64,000 nt of DNA from positions 1 to 64,000 of the forward strand of contig DASXZO010000030.1 of NCBI GenBank assembly GCA_036501845.1, written 5' to 3'. The notes below the pieces were generated by a model, which worked only from the letters and a program-made list of their open reading frames with translations, made no database searches and was not told the origin of the DNA. The position numbers and the translations under genes were made by a program. Source of the stretch: JBBREP01 sp036501845 (GTDB lineage Bacteria; Actinomycetota; Acidimicrobiia; IMCC26256; PALSA-610). This document shows positions 1-9,300 of this stretch, in pieces (the first letter of the stretch is position 1; every line of letters starts with the position of its first letter).

Positions 1-777
1 AGTTGGCTTGTCGAGGTGCGGACGCCGGTTGACGGCGCCGCGACACAGCCGAACTTCGGCGACTTCACCGGTCACCGGCTCGAGCTGCCGGGTGGCGCCA
101 CGGTGGAGCTGCGCGAGCGTTTCCCAGGTTCGATCCGGCTCTGGGCGGCCACGCTCGATCTCGGTCGACCGGTCGTGGCGTACCTCGAGCAGTGGGGACG
201 CCCGATCCGCTACCGCTACGTGCCGGCCACCTGGCCGATCGACGCGTACCGCAACGTGTACGCGAACGAGCCGGGGTCGGCCGAGATGCCGTCGGCCGGG
301 CGTCCGGTGACGCGCGAGGTACTCGCGTCGCTCGAGGCTCGCGGCGTCGGCATTGCAACACTGCTCCTCCACACCGGAGTGGCGTCACTCGAAGCGAACG
401 AGCTGCCCTATCCCGAACGCTTCCGCGTGTCGCGAGGCACGGCACGGCGCGTGAATGCCACGCACGCCGCCGGTCACCGCGTGATCGCAATCGGCACCAC
501 GGTGGTGCGCGCGCTCGAGAGCGCCACGGGCACCGATGGTGTGACGCATCCCGCATCGGGGTGGACCGGCGTGGTGATCACGCCCGAGCGCGGCGTGCAC
601 GCCATCGACGGTCTACTCACCGGCTGGCACGAACCCGCGGCCACGCACCTGCAGATGCTCGAAGCGGTCGCCGGGCGGCGTGCGCTGGAGATCGCGTATC
701 CGGCCGCAGTCGCTGCGGGCTACCACTGGCACGAGTTCGGCGACAGCCACTTGCTGCTCCCCGGCCGGGACTCGTGA
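1..777 (+). CDS. queA: QueA-family S-adenosylmethionine:tRNA ribosyltransferase-isomerase-like protein, 5' end missing
   Basis: The reading frame is open from the first base of the window, so the N-terminus lies upstream; 258 residues are visible. The C-terminal half carries family signatures: HTGVASLE, PYPERFRVS, the stretch HRVIAIGTTVVRALES, and DGLLTGWHEP followed by THLQML. QueA transfers and isomerises the ribosyl group of SAM onto preQ1-tRNA in queuosine synthesis. No tgt or other queuosine gene is visible here, and QueA paralogues of unclear role occur in actinobacteria, so the exact substrate is an inference. One base separates its TGA from the next start, so it is probably cotranscribed with the SufR-like regulator. 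Confidence 0.85.
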   Translation, partial: SWLVEVRTPVDGAATQPNFGDFTGHRLELPGGATVELRERFPGSIRLWAATLDLGRPVVAYLEQWGRPIRYRYVPATWPIDAYRNVYANEPGSAEMPSAGRPVTREVLASLEARGVGIATLLLHTGVASLEANELPYPERFRVSRGTARRVNATHAAGHRVIAIGTTVVRALESATGTDGVTHPASGWTGVVITPERGVHAIDGLLTGWHEPAATHLQMLEAVAGRRALEIAYPAAVAAGYHWHEFGDSHLLLPGRDS

Positions 778-778
778 C

Positions 779-1438
779 ATGCTTACCGGCGTGAGCATCG
801 ACGTTCCTTCGCCGATCTCCGAGGCGCAGCGCGCCGTGCTGTACGCGCTGCGTCGGCGCGGTGAGGCGACCACCGAACAACTCGCGGCTGCGCTCGGCAT
901 GAGCGTGTCGGGCGCGCGCCAGCATCTCGCGGGGCTCGAAACCGAAGGCCTCGTCGCCTCGGGCGCGGCAACGCGCGAGCCGGCCCGCAGAGGTCGGCCG
1001 CAACGCGTGCACCGGCTCACCGCGCGCGCCGAGCCACTGTTCCCGAAGGCCTACGGCGAGCTGACGAACCAGCTCCTCGGCTACATGGCACCCGAGAACG
1101 TGGCCGCGGCGTTCGAGCACCGGCGCGACGAGCGCATCGCCGGCGCTGAAGCTCGACTCGCGAGCAAGAAGACCTTCGCCGCGCGAGTGAAGGAGCTTGC
1201 GGCGATCCTCGACGACGACGGTTACCTCGCGTCATTCGAACGCGTCGGCAACGACCACTTCCTCGTGGTGGAGCACAACTGCGCGGTGCTCGCCGTCGCG
1301 CAGCAGCATCCGCACGCGTGCTCGAGCGAGATCGAGTTCATCCGCGCCGCGCTTCCCGACGCTGTGGTCGAGCGCACCACCCACATCGTGGCGGGCGCGC
1401 ACGCGTGCACCTACGAGATCACGAAGCGGGCGGGTTGA
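779..1438 (+). CDS. SufR-like winged-helix transcriptional regulator with three C-terminal cysteines
   Basis: 219 residues. An ArsR/MarR-like winged helix fills about residues 14-80 (RRRGEATTEQLAAALGMSVS, then the recognition helix and an RGRPQRV wing). The C-terminal half carries cysteines at about 168, 181 and 210, with C-x12-C-x28-C spacing. This closely resembles the three cysteine ligands known for the Fe-S cluster of SufR, the repressor of suf operons, so I infer an Fe-S sensing repressor. No suf genes are in the window; its targets may lie upstream with the queA-like gene it follows by 1 bp. ATG at 779 was chosen; GTG at 791 is an in-frame alternative. The 3' end overlaps the next, convergent gene by 20 bp. 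Confidence 0.75.
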   Translation: MLTGVSIDVPSPISEAQRAVLYALRRRGEATTEQLAAALGMSVSGARQHLAGLETEGLVASGAATREPARRGRPQRVHRLTARAEPLFPKAYGELTNQLLGYMAPENVAAAFEHRRDERIAGAEARLASKKTFAARVKELAAILDDDGYLASFERVGNDHFLVVEHNCAVLAVAQQHPHACSSEIEFIRAALPDAVVERTTHIVAGAHACTYEITKRAG

Positions 1439-1664
1439 AGCCTTCGCGGCGCTGCTGACCGACCGAGCGCATGCGCTTCGGCATGGTGTACAGCATCCAC
1501 GCGCGCATGCTCGCCATCACGGCCAGGAAGCCGCCGATCAGGATGTCGCCCTTCGCCGCGAGCACCAGGGCGAGCGCGGCGGTGATGGCCACCATCACCC
1601 ACCGGGCCGTGCGGATCCGTTTGATCTTCTGCCGAACCTCGTCGGGCATTCGGTCGACCGACAT
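1419..1664 (-). CDS. Small two-helix membrane protein, hypothetical
   Basis: 81 residues. A charged N-terminus (MSVDRMPDEVRQKIKRIR) is followed by two hydrophobic segments at about residues 21-38 and 40-58, then a basic tail. A GGAGG lies 9 bases before the ATG. It converges on the SufR-like gene with a 20-bp overlap and lies just downstream of the arylsulfatase on the same strand (15 bp). I do not recognise a family; it is probably an inner-membrane protein. Confidence 0.6.
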   Translation of the reverse strand: MSVDRMPDEVRQKIKRIRTARWVMVAITAALALVLAAKGDILIGGFLAVMASMRAWMLYTMPKRMRSVGQQRREGFNPPAS

Positions 1665-1679
1665 CGATGCGCGCCTCCT

Positions 1680-3947
1680 CTACTGGCGCGACATGATCGC
1701 GCGCGCTTCGGCCGCAGCCGTATCAGAGGTCCGCTCCGACACGAGTTGCACGTCGAGCCGATCGAGGCGTCCCGCGAACGGGAACGGGCCGTCGTAGCGC
1801 GGGCTCACCTGCGAACCGTGGTCGCGGCCCACGCTCGAACCGAGGCTGGAGATGATCCGCATGATCACCGGGAGCTGGAGCGTGCCGCACTCGGCCCCGT
1901 CGACCAGCAGCGTCGCGGTGCCGCCGCGATCCACCCGGCGGAACCGCACGCCCACCACCGACGGCCCGACCGGCACGGCCCGATCCGACTCGACCACCGA
2001 ATGTTCGCCGAAGAAGTTGTAGTCGAACACCAGACGGTCGTCCTGCACGAAGATCGACACGCCCGAGCTGGCGGTGCCTTGCGCGTAGAGCACGCCGTCC
2101 TGGCCCGCGCCACGCTCGATGACCGCGGCAAGGTCCCAGCTGCGACCGCCGATCGCCGGACCGGCCTGCGACGGCAGCGGTGACACCGGCGGGCGGTACG
2201 TGTAGTGGCGATCGGGTCGGTGCGGTGAGTGTTCCACGAAACGGATGCCGAACAACTCGACGCCGCGGTCGTCGAGCGGGAGCACGCCGTGCTCCTCGGC
2301 CTCCACCCACCAGCGCGCCACGAGCTCGTCCACCTTTTCGGGCATCTCGCCGGCGCGGTCACGGCACTCCGAGCGATCGTGCTCGAGGTCGTACAGCTCC
2401 CAAGTGTCGTCGTCGAACGCGACGCCGGGCTGGTGGCGTGTCACTGCCTTCCAACCGTCGACGTACATCGCGCGATGCCCCACCATCTCGTAGTACTGGC
2501 TCGGCTTGCGCGAGGGCTCGGTCACGCCGTCGGCGCCGGCCGCAAAGGTGTACGCCAGCGACGTGCCGGTCACCGGCATCTGCTCGTAACCGCGGTACAC
2601 GTCGGGCGCGGTGACGCCCACGGCTTCGTAGATCGTGGGCGCGAGGTCGTTCACGTGATGGAACTGGTCGCGCAGCGCACCGGCGTCGGCCACATGGGCC
2701 GGCCAGTGCACGATGCACGGCACGTGCACACCGCCCTCGTGCGTGTTCTGCTTGTACCACTTGAACGGCGTGTTCCCGGCCTGGGCCCAGCCCCACGGAT
2801 AGTTCGTGTGGCTGTTCGGGCCACCAATGTCGTCGAGCCGTGCCACGGCCTCGTCGGGCGTCTCCATGATGAAGTTGAAGAACTTCCATTCGTTGAGCAC
2901 GCCGAAGGGTCCGCCCTCCTGGCTCGCGCCATTGTCGGAGAGCAACACGATCAGCGTGTCGTCGAGCTCACCGAGGTCGGCGAGCGAGTCGACGAGGCGT
3001 CCGATCTGCGCGTCGGTGTGTTCGAGGAACGCCGCGAACGCCTCTTGCAGGCGCGCCGCGAGCAGCTTGTGGTTCTCGGGCAGCGAGTCCCACGGTTCCA
3101 CACCGGCGTTGCGCGGCGCGAGCAACGTGTCGGGTGGCAACAGACCCATCTCCTGCTGGCGCGCGAACCATTCGTCGCGCGCCGTGTCCCATCCCTGGTC
3201 GAACCGGTGGCGGTACCGCTCGAGATACTCAGGCGGTGCTTGGTGCGGCGCGTGGGTGGCGCCGAACGCGAAGTACATGAAGAACGGCCGGTCCGGGCGC
3301 ACCGACTTCGTGTCGTGCACGAAATCGATCGCGTGGTCGACGAGATCCTCGCTGAGGTGGTAGCCGTCCTCCACCGAGCGAGGCTGGTCGACGCGGTGGT
3401 TGTCGTAGATGAGCTCGGGGTGGAACTGGTCGGTCTCGCCGTCGAGGAAGCCGTAGTAGCGGTCAAAACCTCGCTGCAGCGGCCACTGGTCGTAGGGACC
3501 GACCGCCGACGCGTTCTCCATCTGGCACAGGTGCCACTTGCCGAGACAGAAGGTGGTGTAGCCCTCGTCGCGCAGCACCTCGGCCATCGTGGCTGCGTGG
3601 TTCGAGATCTGCGCGCGCATGTTCGGAAAGCCGGTGTTGAAGTTCGACACCGACCGCATGCCCACCTCGTGGTGATTGCGCCCGGTGAGCAACGAGGCAC
3701 GCGTGGGCGAGCACAACGGGGTCACGTGGAAGTTCGTGTAACGCAGGCCGCCCGCCGCGAGCCGGTCGATGTTCGGCGTGGCGATGGTGGACCCGTAGCA
3801 ACCGAAGTGCGAGAAGCCGAGGTCGTCGATGAGGATCACCACCACGTTCGGCGCGCTCTCCCCGGGATGGGCACGGGTGGGCCACCATGGCTGCGACTCG
3901 GCGATCGTGCGCCCGATCACACCTTCGAACGGCTCGTACTGCTTCAT
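1680..3947 (-). CDS. Arylsulfatase (formylglycine-dependent sulfatase family S1)
   Basis: 755 residues from the ATG at 3947. Residues 34-45 (VVVILIDDLGFS) give the metal-binding aspartates. The active-site signature CSPTR at 79-83 followed by ASLLTGR matches C-x-P-S/T-R, whose cysteine is converted to formylglycine by a separate enzyme not seen here. GKWHL, DNGASQEGG and PFKWYKQNTHEGG are further sulfatase blocks. The enzyme hydrolyses sulfate esters. The last ~200 residues form an extra C-terminal region with no motif I can name. No signal peptide is visible, so it is probably cytoplasmic. An upstream extension of the frame has no coding character and would run into the divergent SDR gene. 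Confidence 0.93.
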   Translation of the reverse strand: MKQYEPFEGVIGRTIAESQPWWPTRAHPGESAPNVVVILIDDLGFSHFGCYGSTIATPNIDRLAAGGLRYTNFHVTPLCSPTRASLLTGRNHHEVGMRSVSNFNTGFPNMRAQISNHAATMAEVLRDEGYTTFCLGKWHLCQMENASAVGPYDQWPLQRGFDRYYGFLDGETDQFHPELIYDNHRVDQPRSVEDGYHLSEDLVDHAIDFVHDTKSVRPDRPFFMYFAFGATHAPHQAPPEYLERYRHRFDQGWDTARDEWFARQQEMGLLPPDTLLAPRNAGVEPWDSLPENHKLLAARLQEAFAAFLEHTDAQIGRLVDSLADLGELDDTLIVLLSDNGASQEGGPFGVLNEWKFFNFIMETPDEAVARLDDIGGPNSHTNYPWGWAQAGNTPFKWYKQNTHEGGVHVPCIVHWPAHVADAGALRDQFHHVNDLAPTIYEAVGVTAPDVYRGYEQMPVTGTSLAYTFAAGADGVTEPSRKPSQYYEMVGHRAMYVDGWKAVTRHQPGVAFDDDTWELYDLEHDRSECRDRAGEMPEKVDELVARWWVEAEEHGVLPLDDRGVELFGIRFVEHSPHRPDRHYTYRPPVSPLPSQAGPAIGGRSWDLAAVIERGAGQDGVLYAQGTASSGVSIFVQDDRLVFDYNFFGEHSVVESDRAVPVGPSVVGVRFRRVDRGGTATLLVDGAECGTLQLPVIMRIISSLGSSVGRDHGSQVSPRYDGPFPFAGRLDRLDVQLVSERTSDTAAAEARAIMSRQ

Positions 3948-3949
3948 GT

Positions 3950-3979
3950 TTGACACCCTACGTCTTTTGGCACTATAAC
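3950..3979 (+). promoter_or_regulatory. Housekeeping-type promoter TTGACA-N18-TATAAC for the SDR operon
   Basis: TTGACA at 3950-3955 and TATAAC at 3974-3979 are separated by 18 bp, an almost consensus sigma-70-type promoter reading rightward. Transcription would begin near 3986, just before the GGGAGG ribosome-binding site at 3996-4001 and the TTG start at 4008. It lies in the 60-bp gap between the divergent sulfatase and SDR genes, so its -35 almost touches the sulfatase start codon. Confidence 0.65.
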
Positions 3980-4007
3980 TGACAATACTTTGGACGGGAG
4001 GTCCACC

Positions 4008-4763
4008 TTGGCCGGTCAATTGGCGGGTGAACGGCGCGTTGCGGTGATCAACGACGCGAGCTTCTATGTCGGACCCGATCTCGCTCGCAACCTCGCCGCC
4101 CGCGGCCACGATCTCGTGCTCGGCGACGCGCCGGATGGCCTGGTCGAAGAGCTGCGGGCGCAGGGTGCAGCGGTCGAGTCGGTTCCGGGTGCGCGCGATA
4201 TCGGCGACCCCGAGTCGTCGGAGCGGCTCGTGGCCATCGCGCTCGACCGCTTCGGCCGTCTCGACGCGGCGGCAGCGGCATCGGGGCGCGTCGTGACCGG
4301 ACGGTTCTTGAAGTCGAGCATCGACGACCTGCGCAAGGTGGTGCAGGGTTGCCTCGAAGGGCCGTACCACTTCCTGCGCGCGGTGGTGCCAGTGATGGTT
4401 GCCCGAGGCGACGGGCAGGTGTTGCTCATCACGAGCGCGTCAGCCGCACGACCCACGCTCGGGGCGCCGTTGTACTCGGCCGCGCGTGCCGGCGCCACCA
4501 TGCTCGCTCGCAACGTGGCCGCCGAGGTTGCCCACACCGGCGTACAGGTGAATGCTGTCGGGACGAACTTCATGGACTTCCCCGAGTTCCTGCGCGCGAA
4601 CCGCGTCACCGACGATGAATCGCGCGCCAAGGTGGAGGCGCAGGTACCCATGCGCCGCCTCGGCACTATGGAAGAGTTCGCGGCATTCTGTATGCCGTAC
4701 CTCGACGGCACGAGCCGCTTCACCACCGGCCAGTTCGTCGCCTACGCAGGAGGCTGGGTGTGA
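4008..4763 (+). CDS. Short-chain dehydrogenase/reductase-like protein with atypical motifs
   Basis: 251 residues from TTG 4008, chosen because GGGAGG (3996-4001) sits 6 bases before it. Overall Rossmann layout of an SDR: beta-alpha start, D-R-F-G-R-L-D segment, a serine-rich strand (LLITSASAA), the tyrosine helix, and a C-terminal GQFVAYAGGW. Two key features deviate. The usual TGxxxGxG cofactor loop reads NDASFYVG, and the YxxxK pair reads YSAAR, so the catalytic lysine is an arginine. Cofactor binding and catalysis are therefore uncertain. It is the first gene of a tight operon with two downstream genes (1-bp and 4-bp overlaps). Confidence 0.8.
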   Translation: MAGQLAGERRVAVINDASFYVGPDLARNLAARGHDLVLGDAPDGLVEELRAQGAAVESVPGARDIGDPESSERLVAIALDRFGRLDAAAAASGRVVTGRFLKSSIDDLRKVVQGCLEGPYHFLRAVVPVMVARGDGQVLLITSASAARPTLGAPLYSAARAGATMLARNVAAEVAHTGVQVNAVGTNFMDFPEFLRANRVTDDESRAKVEAQVPMRRLGTMEEFAAFCMPYLDGTSRFTTGQFVAYAGGWV

Positions 4764-5353
4764 TGCCCGCAACGAGCCAGGACACTTCGCTGTCGCTCTT
4801 GCACGATTCGCTGCAACGGCGCATGCACACGATGCACTCGCTCTACTACCAAGCCGTCGGCTCGATGGGCCTCGAGCACGTGAACCACTTCGAGCGCGAG
4901 GGCGTGCTGCCGATCGCCTTTTCACTCTTCCATTACACCAACATGCAAGACGCCACGTTCATGCTCATCACCGGCATCCCGCCGATCTGGAACGAACAGT
5001 GGCAGTCGCGCGTGCGGATGACGATCAACGACCACGGCAAGCACCGCACGGTCGACGAGATGATCCACCAGCGCATCGGCGACTACGACGCGTTCAAGGC
5101 GTACCAGCGCACCGTGTTCGATCGCACCGAAACGTACCTCGCCGAGATGGATCCGGCCGACCACGTGCGAGTGTTGATCACGCGTCCGTTCCCGCCGCAG
5201 GTGGCGAGCACGTACAGCGCGATGTGCGCGGGGCCGGAGGGCATCACCGTGCTCGACGGCTTCGAGTGCTGGCTGTACCAGCACGGGTTGCGTCACATGG
5301 GTGAGATCGAGCTTGCACGCGGCCTCGTGGGTCTCGGCGGGATGACGTCGTGA
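4763..5353 (+). CDS. DinB-like four-helix metal-binding protein, putative
   Basis: 196 residues. The ATG at 4763 shares one base with the SDR stop; AGGAGG at 4748-4753 lies 9 bases upstream (GTG 4760 is an alternative). An N-terminal HxxN-type helix (FHYTNMQDATFM) and a C-terminal HGLRHMGEIELAR helix are consistent with the histidine-bearing helices of the DinB/DUF664 fold. These often act as thiol-dependent transferases. The identity is suggested by the histidine pattern and helix content only. It is cotranscribed with the SDR and the following hypothetical gene. Confidence 0.6.
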   Translation: MPATSQDTSLSLLHDSLQRRMHTMHSLYYQAVGSMGLEHVNHFEREGVLPIAFSLFHYTNMQDATFMLITGIPPIWNEQWQSRVRMTINDHGKHRTVDEMIHQRIGDYDAFKAYQRTVFDRTETYLAEMDPADHVRVLITRPFPPQVASTYSAMCAGPEGITVLDGFECWLYQHGLRHMGEIELARGLVGLGGMTS

Positions 5354-5832
5354 CAACGCTCGACGAGATTCCTGTTGCCAACACACCACCTGGCGGCTGG
5401 CACGATGTGATGCCGGCGCCGATCCTCGATGGTTGCGACGATCCGCTCGTCGCAGGCGCGCCCGAACTGCGCGGCACCTGGCACGTGATCGCCGCCGAGC
5501 ACGACGGCACTGCGCTCCCCGCCGACCACCCGATCCACGACCACGTCGAACGCATCGAGCAGGCCGGCGACCGCGTCGTCATCACGTCGTCGGGCGTCAT
5601 CCACGACATGCGGGCCGACGGCGCCCTCGAGCACGGCGTGCACGACGTGATGCAGACCGACTTCACCACGCCCATCGTGGTTGCGGCGTCGTTCGAGGAC
5701 GGCGTGCTCGTGCTGCGCCCCGACGGCATCCCAGGCGTGGAGGTGCGCCGCCGGCGTGACGGCGACGAGATGGTGTGGCAGTACCACACGCTGTTCACGG
5801 CGCGATTGGTGCGTATCGACTCCGAAGCTTGA
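5350..5832 (+). CDS. Conserved hypothetical protein, third gene of the SDR operon
   Basis: 160 residues from GTG 5350, which overlaps the upstream stop by 4 bp (GTGA), pointing to translational coupling. The sequence is rich in short beta-strand patterns (GTWHVIAAE, DRVVITSSG, VLVLRPDGI) and has no signal peptide or membrane segment. It looks like a small beta-barrel of the lipocalin or calycin type, but I cannot assign a family. Function is presumably tied to the SDR and DinB-like proteins. Confidence 0.6.
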   Translation: MTTLDEIPVANTPPGGWHDVMPAPILDGCDDPLVAGAPELRGTWHVIAAEHDGTALPADHPIHDHVERIEQAGDRVVITSSGVIHDMRADGALEHGVHDVMQTDFTTPIVVAASFEDGVLVLRPDGIPGVEVRRRRDGDEMVWQYHTLFTARLVRIDSEA

Positions 5833-5923
5833 AGTCCCCGGTCGAGGTGCCGACCTAGCCCGGTGAAGGGCTCCGGCGCGGCGAGAATCGCGTGCCCGTC
5901 GGCACACCCGAACCGGAGGCGAA

Positions 5924-6358
5924 ATGGCGAAGGCGAGAAGTTGGAGCTGGCTCCACCTCGACCCTGAGGTCGAGCACCATCCGGTGGTCGTGCGGCAGCG
6001 CGAGAAACGCACCGAGAGCGTGCAGCTGCGCGTCGCCGACAAGATCACGGCGTTCGCGGGTTCGATGCTCTTCGTCTACATCCACGCGGTGCTGTTCGCA
6101 GTGTGGATGCTCGGGCTCGAAAAGAGCCCGTGGCCGACGCTCACGCTCATCGTGTCGCTCGAAGCGATCTTCCTCTCGACCTTCGTGATGATCGGCCAGA
6201 ATCGCCAGGCCACGTTCCAGCAGGCCAAGGCCGACCACGACTACGCGGCCGAAGAGAAGCTGCTCCAGGAGAACACCGATCTCACCCGGCGCATCCACGA
6301 ACTCACCCAGCAACTCCACGCGCAGATCTGCGGCGCCAGAAAACCGACCGACCCGTGA
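5924..6358 (+). CDS. DUF1003 family membrane protein
   Basis: 144 residues with a GGAGG just before the ATG. Two transmembrane helices at about residues 44-65 and 71-92 contain the family pattern RVADKITAFAGSM, followed by PWP, EAIFLSTFVMIGQNRQ and a charged KADHDY segment. The C-terminal ~40 residues are a likely coiled coil. DUF1003 proteins are inner-membrane proteins of unknown function. The stop overlaps the GTG of the next gene by 4 bp. Confidence 0.88.
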   Translation: MAKARSWSWLHLDPEVEHHPVVVRQREKRTESVQLRVADKITAFAGSMLFVYIHAVLFAVWMLGLEKSPWPTLTLIVSLEAIFLSTFVMIGQNRQATFQQAKADHDYAAEEKLLQENTDLTRRIHELTQQLHAQICGARKPTDP

Positions 6359-9300
6359 GCGACCAAGCCCCGGCGATCACAGTTGTGCGGATCCTCGGCA
6401 CTGTGGGCGCGATGAACGCCGAGGGGGCGTTCGTCGGTCTCCCGAGCGCGAGCCAACGGCGGTTGCTTGCCGTGCTCGCTCTGCATGCGCCCCGCCGGTT
6501 GCGGTCGGACTGGCTCGCCGACGTGCTCGGCGTATCGCCAGGGGCGCTACGCACCACGGTCTCACGGATGCGGGCCACGATCGGTGCCGCTGTCGAGCGA
6601 TCGAGCAGCGGATACGTGCTGACGGTCGACGTCGACGCCGAACGATTCTGTCGCGCCGCGTCGGAGGCCGTAGCCGCTGACGATCGTGTCCTCGCGCTCG
6701 GCGCGGCGCTCGATGAATGGTCAGGGCCGGCGCTCGAAGAGTTCGCCGGCGAAGAGTGGGCGCGGGGGGAGATCGCGCGCCTCACCGAGATTCACGCCGG
6801 GACGGTCGATGATCTCGCTGCGTCGCTCATCGCGGTGCATCGGCCTGCTGACGCGGTCGCTCTGCTCGCAGGGCAGATGGACCGTCACCCATTTCGCGAC
6901 AGCGCGCACGGCCTGATGATTCGCGCGCTTGCCGCAGCCGGTCGGCAGGCCGACGCATTGCGCGCGTTCCAGCGCTACCGCTCTGTTCTCATCGACGAGG
7001 TCGGAATCGATCCGTCGCCTGAGGTCGTTCGCATCGAGCGGCGCGTTGCGACAGGTTGGGATGGTGTCGAGTCGCGCGAGGTCGCGCGCGGGACAGACGA
7101 TGCGGTTGTAGAACTCCCGCTCCCAGGCGAACTCAAGACGAGTGCGGCGTTCGTGGGCCGCGCCGGCGAGATGCGGGAGCTCACGCGCCGGCTCTCGCGC
7201 GCGACGACTGGCGGAGTCGGTTCGGTCGTCGTTGCCGGTGAGGCCGGGATCGGAAAGACCGCGCTCCTCGGTGCATTCGCACGCGATCTGATCGCGTCGC
7301 GACGAGCGACGGTCGCGTATGGGCGGTGCGATCAGGCCGGCCCGACGCTGCAGGCTCTTCGCGGTGTCATTTATGGCTGCGTCGAACATGCGCCCTCAGC
7401 GTTGCTTGCCGCGCACGTCGCGCAGCACGGCGGTGAGCTCTTGCGGTTCTGTCCGGCGCTCGCGCAGCGCGTCGACACAACGCCCGCTCCGACGGAATCC
7501 GACGAGGCGACCGAACGATTTCTCGCGTTTGACGCGGCGGCCGACCTGATCGGCCGCGTGGCGTCGGCGCGGCCCTTCGTCGTGATGATCGACGACGTGC
7601 AGTTCGCGGCACCGACCACCTTGTTGTTGCTGCGCCACTTCGCGCGCGCGCTCGTCGATAAGCCAGTGCTGTTCGTACTGGCGTTGCGGATGCAAAGCGA
7701 TCTCGGTTCCGACGCCCTGCACGAGACGCTCGCAGACCTGGCGCGCAGCGACTCGGGCCGCCTCGACCTCGGCGGACTGCACGCCGCCGACCTCGCAGAC
7801 CTCATCAGAACCATGGAGGACGCGACCGCTCCGGACACCTCCGACTCGGTCGCCCGCAGCTTGGCCCACCAGACCGCAGGCAACCCGTTGTACGCATCGC
7901 AGCTCATCCGCCACTGGAACGAGTCGGGCTTCGAGACCGCCTCGACTCCCGCGAGCCTCCGCGACCTCGTGCGAAGCCGAGTCCGTGCCGTCAGCAGCGA
8001 CGCCACCGAGGTGTTGACATCGGCATCGGTGCTTGGAGCGGAGTTCGACGAAGACGTGCTCATCGCGATGCTCCCACTGCCCGAGTCGACGGTGGTCGCA
8101 ACATTGAACGCTGCGACGCGTGCCGGTCTGTTGAGTGAAGGTGTCTCGACGCGCCGATCGCTGCGCTTCGTCCACGCGCTCGTTGCGACCGCGCTCTGCG
8201 ACGGCGTGGAGTCATCGGGTCGTACGCGGCTCCATGAAGCCGCCGCGCTGGCGTTGCAACAGGTTCTTACCGAGCCGCCGCCGGACGCGGTGGTGCAACT
8301 TGCTCGTCACTTTTCGCTCGCGGGACGCCCCGAGGACGCACAGCGCTGGTCGGTTCAGGCGGGAGATGACGCCCTTGGCCAGTTGGCCCCCGCCGAGGCG
8401 GCGACGCATTACCGCGTCGCGCTCGATCTCGCTCTGGCGCGCGACCGGCCGCCGGCCGAACGCGCCGACCTGCTCGTTCGGCTCGGCGATGCGCTGCACC
8501 GCGCCGGTGATCCGGCTGCACTCGAGACCATCGCCGAAGGGTCGCGCCTCGCGCAGGCCTCGGCCGCTCGCGAGCCGCTGATTCGCGCCGTCTTCGCCGC
8601 CGACCGCGGGTTCATGCGCATCGACAGCGGCGCGCCGGAATATCTCGCGATGATCGAGCACGCGCTGGCCGTAGCCGACCCGACCGACGTTGCCACATAC
8701 GCACGGCTGCGAGCGCTCCTCGCGCGCGGCCTCGTCTACACGCCGGACGCCGCGCGGCGGCTTGCGGCCGCGCACGAAGCACTCGATCTGGCAGAACAGC
8801 TTGGCGACCCAACTGTGTTCGCGCAGGTCGCGCCAGCCGCCCTTTACGCGCTGTGGGGTCTGGGGCGCCGCGAACTTCGCCAACGAGTGGCCGCCGACGC
8901 AATCCGGTCCGCAAGCGCGGCTGGCAATCCGCGACTCGAGTTCGCCGCGCACCAGGCTGCCTACAACGTGGCCGTCGAGTCGGGCGATCCCACAATCGCG
9001 GCGCGCAGCCTGGCTGCGATGCGCACCATCGCCGGTGCCATTCCCGAACCGGGCCTGCGGTGGACGTTGGGGATCTACGACACCTTCGACACGATGATGG
9101 CCGGTCGTCTCGATGACGCCGAGGCACTTGCCACCGCGAACCTCGAACTTGGTATGCCGATTGCGCCAGACGCCTTCACGATCTTTGCTGGTCAGCTCTT
9201 CGTGATCGGCACGTTCGGCGGCCGCCACGAAGAGCTCCTTCCGCTTGTGAAACAGGTCGTCGACGACAATCCCGGCCCGGCTCCGTTCAAGCTTGCTTAC

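Noticed and set aside
2229..3953. Long open frame on the plus strand opposite the arylsulfatase
   Set aside because: No recognisable protein pattern. It mirrors the GC-rich third positions of the sulfatase gene, which has full family motifs.
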